In this document: positions 17,754 to 26,522 of the stretch, piece after piece | How positions within the stretch are numbered: the stretch's first letter is position 1 | Layout of the letters: each line of letters starts with the position of its first letter | Source of the DNA: Clostridiaceae bacterium | GTDB lineage: Bacteria > Bacillota > Clostridia > Acetivibrionales > DUMB01 | DNA: 64,000 nucleotides | Reading direction: 5' to 3' | Assembly (NCBI GenBank): GCA_012840085.1 | Contig: DUMB01000081.1 | Location: 62,001-126,000 of the forward strand | Translations under genes and position numbers: made by a program | The notes under the pieces: model-generated | Database searches by the model: none | Told to the model about the DNA's origin: nothing | The model's input: the letters and a program-made list of their open reading frames with translations, nothing else

Positions 17754-19767
17754 TTTTCCATATCCCTTCTCTGCGGATATCTTCAAAAATCTCTTTGTAT
17801 GGTGAATCTTTACGATAAAATACCGCCGGTTTGCCTATGGGAGTATCTATCTCCACCCATCCCTTGCCAAACTGCCTTCCATCCCACAAATATACCCATT
17901 CATCCTCCGGCAGGTACAAGGTCTGTACTGTCTGTCCTTCGTTGTAGACAGGAGCCACCGCAAGGTCCCTGCCAAACAAATACTGGTATTGTAAGCTGTA
18001 GGTGTCTTTGTCATTCTCATAATGTATGAAGAATGGACGCATTAAAGGCATACCTTTAGATGCGTTCTCCTCAAGCAAATCTCTGATGTATCTGCTCAGT
18101 TTAGCATGTATTCTTGTAGCCCATGCGAAGTGTGAAATAGTCTCTTCATCTGAATCAAACTGCCAGTTATCGTCAGGACGGTTACCCTCATGTGTCCTCA
18201 TGACCGGAGTAAATATCCCAAATTCAGCCCAGCGCTGGAACAGCTCCTTTGTCCTGCGCATACCGTAAAGGGTTGTATATCCCCCTATATCACTGGTATG
18301 TATTCCGTACCCTGACATACCAAGGGACAGTGCTGCTGTTATTACTGAAGCAAGACCATCATCAAGACTCCAGTCAACATTTTGGTCCCCCGCCCATATC
18401 ATTGTGGCATATTTCTGTGAACCAGTATAACCTGCTCTCATGAAAAATACCGACTTACCAAGCCTGCCTGACTTTACAAGTGCATTATGGTTTACCTCTG
18501 CCCACAGTGCAGGCCATTTGTTATGCATTATCATGGCATCTTCACCACTGTAAAGTACAGCATCTACCGGCAGGTATTCGCCGAAATCGGCCATCCAGCC
18601 ATCGATTCCCATATCAATCAGATTTCTGACTATCATGTCGCTGAACCATTCACGGGCATCAGGATTGGTAAAATCTACGATTCCACAATAAAATTCTCCG
18701 AAATCAACTATATAGGTGTCTCCATTACTATTACGAACAAGATAATCTTTCTCCTTAGCCTCTACGAATTGAAGGCCGTCAACACAGACATAAGGATTGA
18801 CATAAGCTAAAAAATGAATCCCTTCTTTTTTCCATCTCTTAATCTGTTCATCAAGCCCCGGATACAATTCCTTGTTCCAGTGCCAATCCCACTTCAGCCG
18901 TTTCCCAAAAGACGTATACCTGACGCCTACCCAGTCTTGCGCCCAGACAGCATTTATCACTGCCCCGGCTTCCCGCATGCGCTTTGCCTTTTCAACACAG
19001 ATGCGGGTACCTCCCTGTATCCCCAGCCATGCGCCGGTATAAGCCCATTCCGGCAGTACTGTCTGCCTGCCAAGAAGCCCTGTAAGTTTATATAAAAGTT
19101 CCGCATATGTATCTGCTGTCTCAAAGGTAATGTTATACTCCGTACCCCATATGTGCAGTTCATGGTAATTTTCATGTCTGAAATCCAGAATCTGATACTC
19201 ACCATTGTCTACATGGCAATAATACTTTCTGGAAGAAATAAACGTAGGCTGCGGAAAGAATGTCGTCCAATAATCACCACCACCGCCATCATTACAATCT
19301 GCAAGGAATGTGGTCATAGTCTTTTTATTTCGCCCTACCCCCTGCTCAGTAGTGAATATAGGAAATTTTCTTCCTCTTAAATTAAAGTATGAGAATTGTT
19401 CACCGCCGCCATAAACATATTCATCTTTGCAGGCCGTAAGCCGCAACCAGCTTCTGTTGTAGCAATCTTTTCCCTTTGTTATGATGCGAAGCCTGCCATT
19501 CTCTTCAAACACTTTCATTTCAAGTGCATTGATTTTATCTATATGAAATAGTCTTATTATGCAAATATCCTTTTCTTGTTCTATCTCAAAGCTTTCAAGT
19601 GGAAGACGCTCGATAATCTCATCCTGCACGTCGAAATTGCCAACCTGCATTTTGATGGTTTCGCTGCCTTTCCCAACATATGCACAAGGGTTTTTACGGC
19701 TATGATTTATCAGTACTCTGCCATCCAATCGGATTATAAAACTGTCGTGACTGATGCTTACATCCAT
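17746..19767 (-). CDS. yihQ: Sulfoquinovosidase (GH31, YihQ type)
   Basis: This 673-residue GH31 hydrolase cleaves alpha-sulfoquinovosides such as sulfoquinovosyl glycerol. E. coli YihQ is close to the same length. The catalytic nucleophile lies in GGWMADFGEYLP-like GWMADFGEYLP (about residue 400) and the acid in WAGDQNVDWSLDDG. The residues that bind the sulfonate in YihQ, as I recall Arg301, Trp304 and Tyr508, have equivalents here: Arg and Trp in FGKRLKWDW and Tyr in IGGYTTLYG. Ordinary alpha-glucosidases and alpha-xylosidases of GH31 lack this set. The MRTHEGNRPDDNWQFD block also matches. There is no signal peptide, so it acts inside the cell. ATG 19767 has GGAGG eight bases upstream. This gene is the strongest single reason for reading the operon as SQ catabolism. 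Confidence 0.93.
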   Translation of the reverse strand: MDVSISHDSFIIRLDGRVLINHSRKNPCAYVGKGSETIKMQVGNFDVQDEIIERLPLESFEIEQEKDICIIRLFHIDKINALEMKVFEENGRLRIITKGKDCYNRSWLRLTACKDEYVYGGGEQFSYFNLRGRKFPIFTTEQGVGRNKKTMTTFLADCNDGGGGDYWTTFFPQPTFISSRKYYCHVDNGEYQILDFRHENYHELHIWGTEYNITFETADTYAELLYKLTGLLGRQTVLPEWAYTGAWLGIQGGTRICVEKAKRMREAGAVINAVWAQDWVGVRYTSFGKRLKWDWHWNKELYPGLDEQIKRWKKEGIHFLAYVNPYVCVDGLQFVEAKEKDYLVRNSNGDTYIVDFGEFYCGIVDFTNPDAREWFSDMIVRNLIDMGIDGWMADFGEYLPVDAVLYSGEDAMIMHNKWPALWAEVNHNALVKSGRLGKSVFFMRAGYTGSQKYATMIWAGDQNVDWSLDDGLASVITAALSLGMSGYGIHTSDIGGYTTLYGMRRTKELFQRWAEFGIFTPVMRTHEGNRPDDNWQFDSDEETISHFAWATRIHAKLSRYIRDLLEENASKGMPLMRPFFIHYENDKDTYSLQYQYLFGRDLAVAPVYNEGQTVQTLYLPEDEWVYLWDGRQFGKGWVEIDTPIGKPAVFYRKDSPYKEIFEDIRREGIWKNA

Positions 19768-19918
19768 TTTGAATACCTCCAGCAGTGCTTGATTTTTCTC
19801 CAATGTTGCATTGCCTTACAATACTCCGCTTATTCCACTTTACTTTGCCCTTCTTCTTTTATTGCCTCGTACCATTTCTGATGCATCACTATGCTTTTAA
19901 TGCATTAGGATTTCGCAC

Positions 19919-21238
19919 TTATTCTATTAATTCATAGTTCATTATTTTTGAAAAAATCTTAAAGGCTTTTAGTTTATCAGAGTAAATCATGGCGAGATGA
20001 TGTGCCACACCTGTTGATGTTACAGTGTCAAGCACTTCGTTAACCGGTTTGTCAAAAATTACTTTAGCATAGGTGCCGGTAAGTTCCTTTTCCATTGGCA
20101 CTACAGTACCGCCTTGAACAAAGAGACGTGTCTTTCCTCTTGCTGAATCAATCCTCATAATATTCATACGTCCTGATTTCATTACAAAGCCGGCTGTTAC
20201 TCCGCGGCCACCGGCGAAATATGTATCAAGGCTTCTGATGCAATTGCCGTCCCAAAGGTTCATTGGTGCTACGCCACAGTGCCAGAGCAAAGCATAATTT
20301 TCCTCAAAATTTACCTGTGAAAGGTCTGCAAGAAATGGTGTCTGCCGTTCTCCTACAGCATCACATGCAAGCATTGACATGACGCCTTCAATATCGCCTT
20401 CACATCCAAGAATATAGCCTTTGGATTGCAGGATGGACATGGCAGCACATGGTGATATACCATACATATTTGCAAATTCCGGCCAGCAGCGTACAGCCAG
20501 AGCTGTTAATGCGTGATTTTTCATAAACTTTTCAAACTTAACACATAGTGCAGCGACCTTGTCTTTCTGATCATCCGAAATATCACTGCAATTAAATCCA
20601 TCTGATATTTCTTTTAAGAAAAGCTCTTTATCTTCGGGAAGAACCTGCATTGAAAGGATGTCACTAATTTCATAATGGTCAATAAGAATGCCCGTCTGTG
20701 CAAAATTTTGCATTTCATCGATATCCAGATTGAAAAATCCATGAGCACGGTACCCAACTATACCAATGTGAGCACTTTCCAGCGCGGCTTTCATTCTTAT
20801 GGCATCTATCCAGTCAGTATCGATTTTATCGCCGACAATACATATATAATCATTAAACCCTGCTTTATAAAGATTTGATGCATTCAGATTTACACCACAT
20901 ACAGAATTGAGACGAATTTTACCGCCATTATAGGGCAATTCGCTGAAAGCCCAAAGCAGAACCGGCTTATTCAGGAGTCTCTTCAGTATTAATGCGAGGT
21001 GTCCCAGGTGGAATGTACCTGTTATTATCACAAGGCCATCCAGTTGCTTTGCTGATAGTCTTTCTGCTGCAGCATAGGCTTCATCGGTATTAATGATAAG
21101 CTCCGGTTCAAACTCCCACTCTACTTTCGGGACTTCTTTCAGTTCTTCCATGGTCCTTGCATATATTTCTGCCGCAGCCTTAAAATCATATGTCTCTCTG
21201 GCCAGGCACACAACACCTATTCTCACATTTTTCAGCAT
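19919..21238 (-). CDS. L-fucose/L-arabinose isomerase-fold protein, second candidate sugar isomerase
   Basis: This 439-residue protein resembles the fucose isomerase group: an N-terminal Rossmann-like half (KNVRIGVVCLARETYDF, VIITGTFHLGHLAL), a middle domain, and a C-terminal half with CEGDIEGVMSMLACDAVG, whose Glu/Asp resemble the Mn ligands, and LWHCGVAPMNL with a candidate ligand His. These enzymes interconvert aldoses and ketoses. It is the first gene of the SQ operon; the sulfoquinovosidase starts 151 bases later. It may convert SQ to sulfofructose, process another sugar released with SQ, or act as an epimerase-like helper. Start ATG 21238 has GGGGG seven bases upstream. Confidence 0.8.
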   Translation of the reverse strand: MLKNVRIGVVCLARETYDFKAAAEIYARTMEELKEVPKVEWEFEPELIINTDEAYAAAERLSAKQLDGLVIITGTFHLGHLALILKRLLNKPVLLWAFSELPYNGGKIRLNSVCGVNLNASNLYKAGFNDYICIVGDKIDTDWIDAIRMKAALESAHIGIVGYRAHGFFNLDIDEMQNFAQTGILIDHYEISDILSMQVLPEDKELFLKEISDGFNCSDISDDQKDKVAALCVKFEKFMKNHALTALAVRCWPEFANMYGISPCAAMSILQSKGYILGCEGDIEGVMSMLACDAVGERQTPFLADLSQVNFEENYALLWHCGVAPMNLWDGNCIRSLDTYFAGGRGVTAGFVMKSGRMNIMRIDSARGKTRLFVQGGTVVPMEKELTGTYAKVIFDKPVNEVLDTVTSTGVAHHLAMIYSDKLKAFKIFSKIMNYELIE

Positions 21239-21539
21239 TGTTAATCCCCCTAAAGAACTATTTACTTAAAATTATAAATTAATTAACTAAGCTTATATAT
21301 AATTGTCAGCTTTTATAAAATTCCCTTGAGCCAGTTCAAAAGTTGGAAACCAGATGTCAGCTTTTGCCTCATAATATTGAAATTAGAAGCTTATGAAGAT
21401 AATGCTATAAAAACAAAACTGTCATAAACAATTTATTGTGTATAGTTATATAGTATAACAAATAAATGGATTTGTAAATACTATTAATTAAATTATTTAA
21501 TTAAATTTTTATTTCAAACTTCATTTATTTCGTTTACTT
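21239..21539. other. Leader and promoter region of the SQ operon
   Basis: This is a 301-base non-coding stretch between ROK gene and SQ operon. It holds the promoter (21450-21478), a leader of about 205 bases, and two copies of TGTCAGCTTTT (at about 21306 and 21354) on the plus strand, of unknown meaning. I see no riboswitch fold or leader peptide. Confidence 0.5.
21450..21482 (-). promoter_or_regulatory. SigA-type promoter of the SQ operon with shared 14-base word
   Basis: Minus strand: TTTACA (21473-21478), 17-base spacer, TACTAT (21450-21455). The -35 sits inside the word AGTATTTACAAATC, which is repeated exactly over the -35 of the nagA operon promoter at 26287-26300. A ROK repressor gene is encoded between the two promoters. 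Confidence 0.55.
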
Positions 21540-22739
21540 TTAATTAATAACGCCTCCATTGCTGAAAAAGTGCTTTATCGCAAGAGATGCAGGACCTTTT
21601 GTATCAAGTTCTCCATTATACTCACTTTTTACCAATAATGTTCTAATGTCTTTGTAGTGGTTGTTGTCCAGCATAAAATCATACAGCAGTTCAAGAAAAT
21701 CTTTATTTTCAAACACTTCTCCATATAATACAACTTTTTCCGGATCGTATAGTGTTATGGCATTCTTTATTGTCAGCGCAAAATAGCGCATTGCTCTTGA
21801 CATAATATCCCGAATAGTCATATCTCCACCCTTATATGCTTTCATAATAATATCTATATCAAAGCCTGGAAAATTACCCTGTGTCAATTCATACAAGACG
21901 GGTGTAGACCTTTGTGAATAAACCGCTTTTATACTCCTTTCTATTGCATCGTAAGAGACTATGGTTTCAAGGCAGCCACATTTCTTACACCTGCATGGTA
22001 CTCCAAGCGGGTCAACCACGACATGACCTAACTCAGTTGCACGGTAGTTATAACCGGTAAATAGTTTTTCGCTAATGGCCAGTGCACCACCTATTCCAGG
22101 TCCATATTTCACAAGCAGCATGGAACTCGGCTTCTCTTTCGAATAGAATAGCTGTCCCCGGGCAATGCTCCTGACATTATTATCTACACTCACAGGCAGC
22201 TTAACCTGTTCTGCAAACATACGCTTCACCTCAACGTTATCACGCCACATACCAAAGGATTCAAGGCTTACGCCATTTTGATTGTCAACTATACCGCGAA
22301 CCCCTATACCAATACCTACAATACATTCCTTTTTTACTTCAGGCATTATTTTAATGCTGTCTGCTATTACACTGCAGGTATGTTTTACCAGCTCTTCAGG
22401 TGTACTGAATTCAGATGTGTTAAGATGGTGTTTAAACAGGGTTCTGCCCTTTAAATCAATACATATTATTTTCGTACAGTTGAGGTTTATATTCACACCT
22501 ATGGCGTAGAATTTATTGCGTTTTATATCAATAATAACCTCTTTACGTCCTACTCTGCTGGAGTTCAGCTCTTCTCCAATTTCCTCAAGCAAGCCCTCCT
22601 TTATCATGTCATTGGTAATAAGCGTAATAGCTGCCGGCGTAAGTTTTAACCGGGCTGCTATTTCCTTGCGGGAAAGCCCGCCATGAGAATAAAGAAGCTC
22701 AAGTATTGATGCTCTGTTTTGTTTTTTTACATGAATCAT
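21540..22739 (-). CDS. ROK-family transcriptional repressor (NagC/XylR type)
   Basis: This 399-residue protein has an N-terminal winged helix-turn-helix (SRKEIAARLKLTPAAITLITNDMI, residues about 20-45) and a ROK sugar-kinase-like domain. That domain has VGIGIGVRGIVDNQNG and the ROK zinc motif CRCKKCGCLETIVS, with an upstream His in ELGHVVVDPLG. Such proteins repress sugar operons and release DNA on binding a sugar or sugar phosphate. It is the last gene of the nagA-nagB-oxidoreductase unit and lies directly upstream of the SQ operon promoter. The shared promoter word suggests that it controls both units; this is inference. Confidence 0.9.
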   Translation of the reverse strand: MIHVKKQNRASILELLYSHGGLSRKEIAARLKLTPAAITLITNDMIKEGLLEEIGEELNSSRVGRKEVIIDIKRNKFYAIGVNINLNCTKIICIDLKGRTLFKHHLNTSEFSTPEELVKHTCSVIADSIKIMPEVKKECIVGIGIGVRGIVDNQNGVSLESFGMWRDNVEVKRMFAEQVKLPVSVDNNVRSIARGQLFYSKEKPSSMLLVKYGPGIGGALAISEKLFTGYNYRATELGHVVVDPLGVPCRCKKCGCLETIVSYDAIERSIKAVYSQRSTPVLYELTQGNFPGFDIDIIMKAYKGGDMTIRDIMSRAMRYFALTIKNAITLYDPEKVVLYGEVFENKDFLELLYDFMLDNNHYKDIRTLLVKSEYNGELDTKGPASLAIKHFFSNGGVIN

Positions 22740-22846
22740 ATTCGTTCCCTTTGCAGCTATATTACTTCACCCCTTTCTTCTTTCTGTCCTGTATCCCGCT
22801 ATATTTACGCCAGTAACAGAAATATTTCTATTTTGGACTTTAATTA

Positions 22847-23926
22847 TCATATTTTATAACTTACTCCATATTTTTCTTCAAGCTCGCTTATATAAACTAC
22901 TCTCTTTTCAGCAGCGGATATCTCCGCAGCCACAGCCACAATTATGCTGTTTAGCCCGGTATATACATCTGTCAGCGGCTGCTTGCCCTCCCTTATGCAT
23001 TTCGCAAGATCTTTCAGTGAAAGGTTGATATCCTCGCAGTGGGCTTCATAATTGTTACGTATGTATGTATAATGCATCTCGCTCTTGCCTGCCCTGTCCC
23101 ATACAAATAGTTCATCATCACGCATGTCTATCCTGCCCTTACTGCCCAGCAATCCAAATTCAAGATGCGGCATATGCTTTTGTCCGTTCCTGGGCGGAGC
23201 AAACAGACACAGAGCTAACATTGCCCTCACTCCATTTTCATATTCTACTGTTACAAATGCATTGTCAAGTACGTCAGTATGCCTGTATTCCACCTGATTG
23301 TCTCCACTTGCATATACCGTAACCGGTTTTGCTCCCGCAAACATATTGAACAGGTCAAAGTGATGGCAATTCTTTTCCACCAGCGTTCCGCCGGAATACT
23401 TCCTTTTGATTATCCAATCAGGTACTGAGCCTTCTTTCTTTAACAGAGGATGTCTGAATTCATGACACCACAGAAGCTTGACATCTCCTGCTTCATCTAT
23501 GTGATTCCTGATTTTTTCGATAACGTCCGAATACCTTAGTTCAAGTCCAATCTGCACAACCGTTCCTGCTTTTTTGGCTGCTTCTGCAATCCTTTTGCAG
23601 CCGTCTATAGTTATAGCCATTGGTTTTTCCAAACGCAGATGCTTCTTTTTTTCAAGACAGGCCAAAGCCATTTCCTCATGGAGAAAGTCCGGAGTTACTA
23701 TTGCTACCAGGTCCATATCACATTTATTGAGCATGTCTTTATAATCAGTATACGTTTCAACATTTCTTCCTGTTTGATAAAAGTAGTCTTTTATATTGTC
23801 AATATGAGTCTGGTAATTATCGCATACAGCCACAACTTCAAAATCTTCCAGTTTATCAAAACAATTGCGTACCTGGGATTGCCCCATTAATCCCAAACCT
23901 ATTACAGCCACCTTTATCTTATTCAT
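22847..23926 (-). CDS. Gfo/Idh/MocA-family NAD(P)-dependent oxidoreductase
   Basis: This 359-residue protein has an N-terminal Rossmann fold (VAVIGLGLMGQSQ), the family motif EKPMAIT (here RLEKPMAIT, near residue 98) and a C-terminal alpha/beta dimer domain with a catalytic-type KNCHHFDLFNMF segment containing the His pair. Members oxidise or reduce sugars and inositols. It lies 11 bases after the nagB-like gene, so it is co-transcribed with amino-sugar genes. An oxidoreductase is not part of ordinary GlcNAc use, which hints at a modified or glycosidic amino sugar as substrate. Substrate unknown. Confidence 0.88.
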   Translation of the reverse strand: MNKIKVAVIGLGLMGQSQVRNCFDKLEDFEVVAVCDNYQTHIDNIKDYFYQTGRNVETYTDYKDMLNKCDMDLVAIVTPDFLHEEMALACLEKKKHLRLEKPMAITIDGCKRIAEAAKKAGTVVQIGLELRYSDVIEKIRNHIDEAGDVKLLWCHEFRHPLLKKEGSVPDWIIKRKYSGGTLVEKNCHHFDLFNMFAGAKPVTVYASGDNQVEYRHTDVLDNAFVTVEYENGVRAMLALCLFAPPRNGQKHMPHLEFGLLGSKGRIDMRDDELFVWDRAGKSEMHYTYIRNNYEAHCEDINLSLKDLAKCIREGKQPLTDVYTGLNSIIVAVAAEISAAEKRVVYISELEEKYGVSYKI

Positions 23927-23937
23927 AATAGACTCTC

Positions 23938-24774
23938 CTATCTGAGTTGCCCTAACGGCATCTCCGCTACATAGCTTGCAATAATCAGTTTTGCATCAGG
24001 GTGCTCCTGGAAAAATGACGCCGGTACCTTAGCAGTTACCTCACCATGAAGTATCTTTCTGACAATACCCTTCTGCCATGTCCTGTTCAAATAAAATCTT
24101 ATCTTCTTTGCAGACAGTATTTCTCTCATGCCAACAGTAACACACCACTGTGGTATATAGTCAATATATCCGTTAGCTGCCGTAACTGCATTTATAGTTC
24201 TTGTCTCACGGCTTAATTTAAGCACCCTGGAAGGTAGGTTTTTGAACTCTTCGTTGGAGATTGTTTCACCGGGCTCCGGAGGTTCATTAAATGCAATATG
24301 CCCGTTTATACCTATTCCTCCATAAGCTACATCTACTCCACCAAGCTGCTCGATTATATCCGGAATATCTTTTACATTATCCGGCGAAGGGATTATTCTG
24401 TTTTCCTCGGGCATTACAAGCTCAGGATCAACCCTTAAGTAAAATTCCCTGTCCATAAAAGCCGCAAAGCTTAGAGGATGCTCCTTCGAGATGGGCTTTC
24501 CATCGTCATCAAGGTATTCATCCATATTTATAAAAAAGACGTTTTTCAGATTTATCTTTTCCTCATTGATCAGCCTGGCCAACCTTCTATACTGGCCTAC
24601 AGGGCCAACAGGCACTATGAATACCGTTCTTTTGCCTGCTGCATTATTTGCCTTTATTTCCTTGAGCATGTGGAAAGCCATGTGGTAATAGATATCGTCT
24701 TCGGTATCAACTATCTCAAGCGCAATCCTGCTCCCTTTCCCTAGTTCTTCAGGTGTAATGTCTTCAAACTTCAT
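23938..24774 (-). CDS. Glucosamine-6-phosphate deaminase-like protein
   Basis: This is a 278-residue member of the NagB/RpiA/SugarP-isomerase fold. The hallmark GGIGINGHIAFNEP is present (near residue 150), preceded by NMDEYL, the site of the catalytic Asp. NagB converts glucosamine 6-phosphate to fructose 6-phosphate and ammonia. It is about 20-35 residues longer than typical NagB and diverges elsewhere, so it may use a related substrate. ATG 24774 is preferred because the ATG four codons earlier directly abuts AAAGGG. It pairs with nagA upstream (212 bases) and the oxidoreductase downstream. Confidence 0.85.
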   Translation of the reverse strand: MKFEDITPEELGKGSRIALEIVDTEDDIYYHMAFHMLKEIKANNAAGKRTVFIVPVGPVGQYRRLARLINEEKINLKNVFFINMDEYLDDDGKPISKEHPLSFAAFMDREFYLRVDPELVMPEENRIIPSPDNVKDIPDIIEQLGGVDVAYGGIGINGHIAFNEPPEPGETISNEEFKNLPSRVLKLSRETRTINAVTAANGYIDYIPQWCVTVGMREILSAKKIRFYLNRTWQKGIVRKILHGEVTAKVPASFFQEHPDAKLIIASYVAEMPLGQLR

Positions 24775-24889
24775 ACCAGCCACCATCCCTTTCGTAATTA
24801 ATCAGACAATTATTTAAAATAAATTATCTGTACCATTATTAAATTTGTAATTAAATTTGTGCTTAGATTAAATCTGTACTTATGATTTA

Positions 24890-25013
24890 ACATTAGGTCA
24901 ATGCGCAATAGGTTTATTTATAACTTATTTGCAGCAGGTTTATGTGCAATAGATTATGCTCAATAGATTTATGTACAATAATAATCTTATATCCTATTGC
25001 GTACAATTTTCCC
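24890..25013. repeat. Degenerate ~15-bp tandem repeats at the 3' end of nagA
   Basis: On the minus strand the unit TATTGTACATAAATC recurs as TATTGAGCATAATC, TATTGCACATAAACC and TATTGCGCATTGACC, and the nagA end (ATTGTACGCAATAGGATATA) is a related unit containing the stop. Similarity is looser than in the other arrays. The stretch 24775-24986 holds nothing else that I recognise. Confidence 0.6.
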
Positions 25014-26174
25014 GTCTAATATCGTTACTTTAACTCTTCCTGCATTATCTACAAGATTTATATCAGCAAGCTTTCCACATTCAACCGAGCCTCTGTCACT
25101 TATACCAAGGGAACTTGCGGGTGATTGTGTAACCATATATACTGCCTCTTCCAGAGGAACTCCTCCTCTGGCAACCAATCTTTCAACCATTTTGGAAACA
25201 GGCGTTATACTTCCGGCAAAACGGTTTGAACCCTTTATAAGTGCTACATCGTCTGCAACCTCTATTTCCACGCCATCATCCTTACTGCCCAGCATGTAAT
25301 TCCCCTTCGGCATACCAGCAGCCCGCAGGCTGTCAGAAACAAGACATATCTTTTTGTATCCCTTACACTTGTAAATAAAATCGAATAATCTGTCAGGAAT
25401 ATGACATCCATCTGCAATAACTTCCACCCATAGCCTATCATCAAGAAGCCCTATTTGTGTCAGTCCAATGTGCTTTTGAGGCGTATCACGCCTCGATATC
25501 CCGGAACTGCAGCAGTATATATGAGTCACATTAGTCATACCTGAATTGATTGCCTCATCAATCTCCGTATCTATGGCCCAGTCATGCCCGCCTGATACTA
25601 CTATTCCTCTTTTTACACACTCTTTTATGAGCCTGTCTATTCCCTTTACATCCGGGGAAACAGTAATAAGTTTTATTACGTCGCTGTTTTTTATTACAAA
25701 CTGTATACTCTCTTCATCCGGAACAGCAAGGTATTCCTCAGGTTGTGCGCCCCTATTCTGCCTGCTTAAAAAGGGTCCTTCAAGATGCACTCCAATTACT
25801 CGCCCATGACAAGTTTTATGCTTTCGTACATTATCTATGGCTTTCTGAATACTGCTAAAACTTGCCGTCAGTGTGGTAGCCATAAATGATGTTACTCCAT
25901 TATCAAGGTGGAATTCAGATATCCTGTCCAATGCTTCGGCTGTCCCATCCATGGTGTCAAAACCATAACCCCCGTGACTATGTATATCTATATACCCAGC
26001 ACAGGCATACAATCCACTGCCATCCAGCACATCTCCGGAATCCGGAATATTATCTGAGTTTCTACTAAAACTACTCATTGGCGATATTTCAGAAATAATA
26101 CCATCTGTAATTCTAATGTAGCTTTCTTCACTAATGCATGCATTGCTGATTATCCGCACATTGATAATATCCAT
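24987..26174 (-). CDS. nagA: N-acetylglucosamine-6-phosphate deacetylase-like amidohydrolase
   Basis: This 395-residue TIM-barrel amidohydrolase of the NagA family removes acetate from GlcNAc 6-phosphate in the cytosol. Visible motifs: YIDIHSHGGYGFDTMDG (metal-site region), GVHLEGPFLS (catalytic Glu ligand), SGGHDWA, and LVSDSLRAAGMPKG (catalytic Asp). The usual HLFNAM after the second metal His is HIYCCSSG here, and the acidic Asp is preceded by Ser instead of Thr, so it is a divergent member. It is the first gene of the unit nagA-nagB-oxidoreductase-ROK. Start ATG 26174 has GGGAG nine bases upstream. Confidence 0.88.
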   Translation of the reverse strand: MDIINVRIISNACISEESYIRITDGIISEISPMSSFSRNSDNIPDSGDVLDGSGLYACAGYIDIHSHGGYGFDTMDGTAEALDRISEFHLDNGVTSFMATTLTASFSSIQKAIDNVRKHKTCHGRVIGVHLEGPFLSRQNRGAQPEEYLAVPDEESIQFVIKNSDVIKLITVSPDVKGIDRLIKECVKRGIVVSGGHDWAIDTEIDEAINSGMTNVTHIYCCSSGISRRDTPQKHIGLTQIGLLDDRLWVEVIADGCHIPDRLFDFIYKCKGYKKICLVSDSLRAAGMPKGNYMLGSKDDGVEIEVADDVALIKGSNRFAGSITPVSKMVERLVARGGVPLEEAVYMVTQSPASSLGISDRGSVECGKLADINLVDNAGRVKVTILDGKIVRNRI

Positions 26175-26267
26175 AATCGGCTTCTCCCGGATTTGATTAA
26201 AAAATTTAATTAATAATGCAAAAAAAAGAACACTTTCACATATAATAACTAATGAGCTTCTAAAAAT

Positions 26268-26300
26268 ATCATATAATATGTAGTTTGATTTGTAAATACT
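26268..26300 (-). promoter_or_regulatory. SigA-type promoter of the nagA operon
   Basis: Minus strand: TTTACA (26291-26296), 17-base spacer, TATGAT (26268-26273). The -35 is embedded in AGTATTTACAAATC, identical over 14 bases to the SQ operon promoter. Confidence 0.5.
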
Positions 26301-26522
26301 TTTTAAGTAATTCTTTAAATTTACATGTATGATTATTAATTATTAATAGATTACTAATTTTAATAGATTATCAATCATTTAATAGATAGATTATAGATCA
26401 TTGATTATTAATTAAATTATTAATTATAGATTATATTAATTATAGATTATTAATTATTAATATATAGTTCTTAATAGTTTTTTAAGCGATTATCAATTTA
26501 TCAATTATTAAAGTTATTAAAT
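26301..26522. repeat. AT-rich low-complexity tract
   Basis: Nearly pure A/T with many degenerate repeats of ATTATTAATTATAGATT type. It lies between the nagA promoter and the decayed IS200/IS605 end. I see no gene in it. Confidence 0.7.

Noticed and set aside
17746-19767. Alpha-xylosidase or alpha-glucosidase reading of the GH31 gene
   Set aside because: It carries the Arg/Trp/Tyr sulfonate-binding set and long stretches matching my memory of YihQ; its neighbours also fit SQ use.
8122-21238. Sulfo-EMP, sulfo-ED or transaldolase version of SQ degradation
   Set aside because: No SQ kinase/aldolase, dehydrogenase/dehydratase set or transaldolase is encoded; a second transketolase and an RpiB relative are.
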